A stretch of 14,412 nucleotides of DNA from JAPKZH01 sp964537875 (GTDB lineage: Bacteria; Acidobacteriota; Aminicenantia; Aminicenantales; UBA4085). Both the position numbers and the translations under genes were made by a program. The notes below the pieces were generated by a model, which saw nothing but the letters and a program-made list of their open reading frames with translations, was not told the DNA's origin and searched no databases. The stretch spans positions 1 to 14,412 of the forward strand of contig CAZIDN010000084.1 in assembly GCA_964537875.1 (NCBI GenBank). The letters run 5' to 3'. Shown piece after piece: positions 13,822 to 14,412 of this stretch; the first letter of the stretch is position 1, and each line of letters opens with the position of its first letter.

Positions 13822-14158
13822 CCCAAAATTGCTGATAGAGGCTAATCATCAGCTAAAAGCTCAGAGCATTCCATTAAGCAGAATGGTAGCGAAGATATCC
13901 GGCGGGTGGCGTGGTTCGGGGGCCCCCCAGACACTCTTGGAGGAGGACCCTTTCACAGGGTCCCCCTCCAACGGGCGGCGGGAATACCCGCCGGCCCTGC
14001 CACCCCTCCAAGGAGCATCCTCCCATGAATTCATCGCCAAATGCTCCTTGGAAAGGAGGCAGAGAGCGAAGCGATCGTTGGAGGGAAACCCGGAATAAGG
14101 GTTTCCCTCCAAGAGTATCCGACAGGACGCGTCGAGCGTTTCTATAGGCAATTTTGGG
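13822..14158 (+). repeat. Hairpin-rich intergenic repeat element, copy 2
   Basis: Non-coding element bounded by an imperfect inverted repeat, 13822-13840 (CCCAAAATTGC...) against 14140-14158 (...GCAATTTTGGG), 16 of 19 positions matching. Inside are stem A 13937-13971 (15 bp with one mismatch, ends TTGGAGG / CCTCCAA); stem B 13973-13997 (GGGC-GGCGGG-AATA-CCCGCC-G-GCCC); stem C 14007-14052 (12 bp perfect, CCAAGGAGCAT / ATGCTCCTTGG) with the palindrome ATGAATTCAT in its loop; and stem D 14078-14112 (14 bp perfect, TTGGAGGGAAACCC / GGGTTTCCCTCCAA). Stems A to C and their short linkers match copy 1 (1949-2225, - strand) in order and partly in sequence. No gene is called here. From 14159 to 14254 nothing is recognisable. 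Confidence 0.8.
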
Positions 14159-14254
14159 ATGAGAATTACCTTGCCCCCTCCCAGTTTGATATAACGTAGT
14201 TTTATTACAGGATTTATCGGGGGGTTTTAATCCAGAAAAACAGGAAGGGGCGAC

Positions 14255-14283
14255 TTGACTTTACATGTTTCTTACAGTATAAT
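14255..14283 (+). promoter_or_regulatory. Near-consensus sigma-70 promoter of the terminal gene
   Basis: TTGACT (14255-14260), a 17-bp spacer and TATAAT (14278-14283). An AGGAGG ribosome site (14295-14300) lies six bases before the ATG at 14307. All three elements are close to ideal, so the gene should be strongly expressed unless repressed. Confidence 0.8.
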
Positions 14284-14292
14284 TACTGTTAG
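14271..14292. promoter_or_regulatory. Operator-like dyad over the -10 box
   Basis: CTTACAGTA (14271-14279) and TACTGTTAG (14284-14292) are inverted repeats matching at eight of nine positions around TAAT. The dyad covers the whole -10 box and reaches past the likely start point, the classic place for a repressor. The repressor is not identified. Confidence 0.5.
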
Positions 14293-14306
14293 ATAGGAGG
14301 CCCACG

Positions 14307-14412
14307 ATGACTCAACGTCAACTGCTTCGGTCCAAGGCCCGGGGCCTACGCTCCCGAATGCGCAAAATCGGGTCGATGATGCAGGGCTCGGTCGTTTATC
14401 GGCGGATGACCT
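14307..14412 (+). CDS. DUF6788-like protein, N-terminal fragment (3' partial)
   Basis: Only the first 35 codons are in the window: MTQRQLLRSKARGLRSRMRK, then IGSMMQGSVVYRRMT. The basic N-terminal helix followed by a pattern like M-x-x-GS-V-x-x-R recalls the start of DUF6788 proteins, small proteins in which a CGK-x-x-C-x-C-HGP zinc-ribbon-like motif comes next. That motif would lie just past the window edge, so the call is tentative. The start is certain: ideal AGGAGG spacing and a near-consensus promoter. These proteins are often scattered and lineage-variable; proximity to the repeat element and the AT-rich stretch fits an accessory region, but that is inference. Confidence 0.5.
   Translation, partial: MTQRQLLRSKARGLRSRMRKIGSMMQGSVVYRRMT

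Noticed and set aside
13937..14112. CRISPR array, suggested by repeated TTGGAGG and CCTCCAA blocks
   Set aside because: The blocks are stem arms of unequal hairpins, with no regular direct-repeat and spacer periodicity and no cas genes.
13829..14151. Open frames on both strands across repeat copy 2
   Set aside because: They follow the hairpins and mirror each other because the DNA is palindromic; no expression signals.

Overview
The window comes from a Gram-negative (diderm) bacterium: it carries RND pumps, an outer-membrane factor and lipoprotein-type signal peptides. Coding DNA is GC-rich. The Hfq-like protein type, CarD, and the carD / CNNM-transporter / smpB order suggest the Acidobacteriota or a related candidate phylum such as Aminicenantes. 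That placement is inference only; no rRNA or other phylogenetic marker is present.

Layout. (1) 1-1881, + strand: the C-terminal 60% of a hydrophobe/amphiphile-type RND pump, cut by the window edge. (2) 1882-2261: a non-coding hairpin-rich element (copy 1 of a repeat). (3) 8059 to 2262, - strand: a four-gene heavy-metal-type tripartite efflux operon, in order a small His/Cys-rich exported protein, a TolC/CusC-like outer-membrane factor, a CusB-like adaptor and a CusA/CzcA-like RND pump. (4) A face-to-face promoter pair at 8098-8132 drives this operon and, on the other strand, an SGNH-hydrolase-like lipoprotein gene whose mRNA looks leaderless. (5) 8836-10302, + strand: a promoter, then an Hfq/Sm-like protein with an N-terminal polyglutamine tract, translationally coupled to pdxA (vitamin B6 synthesis). 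(6) 12559 to 10282, - strand: a consensus promoter, then carD, a CNNM/CorC-type membrane protein and smpB; smpB overlaps the 3' end of pdxA. (7) 13408 to 12624, - strand: an exported DUF5658-like membrane protein coupled to a stand-alone Fis-type HTH protein, with a likely terminator just before the carD promoter. (8) 13409-14306: a gene-free stretch of about 900 bp, AT-rich at first, then copy 2 of the hairpin-rich repeat. (9) 14255-14412: a near-consensus promoter with a dyad over its -10 box, and the start of a DUF6788-like gene cut by the window end.

The least ordinary items are these. Two diverged, oppositely oriented copies of a structured repeat share hairpins whose stems show compensatory base changes, and each copy is bounded by its own inverted repeat. 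The Hfq-like protein has a run of 13 glutamines. The symmetrical overlapping promoters between the metal-efflux operon and the SGNH gene have an 8-bp palindrome at their centre. A Cys/His-patterned small protein heads the efflux operon. Most of the remainder is ordinary housekeeping and efflux content.
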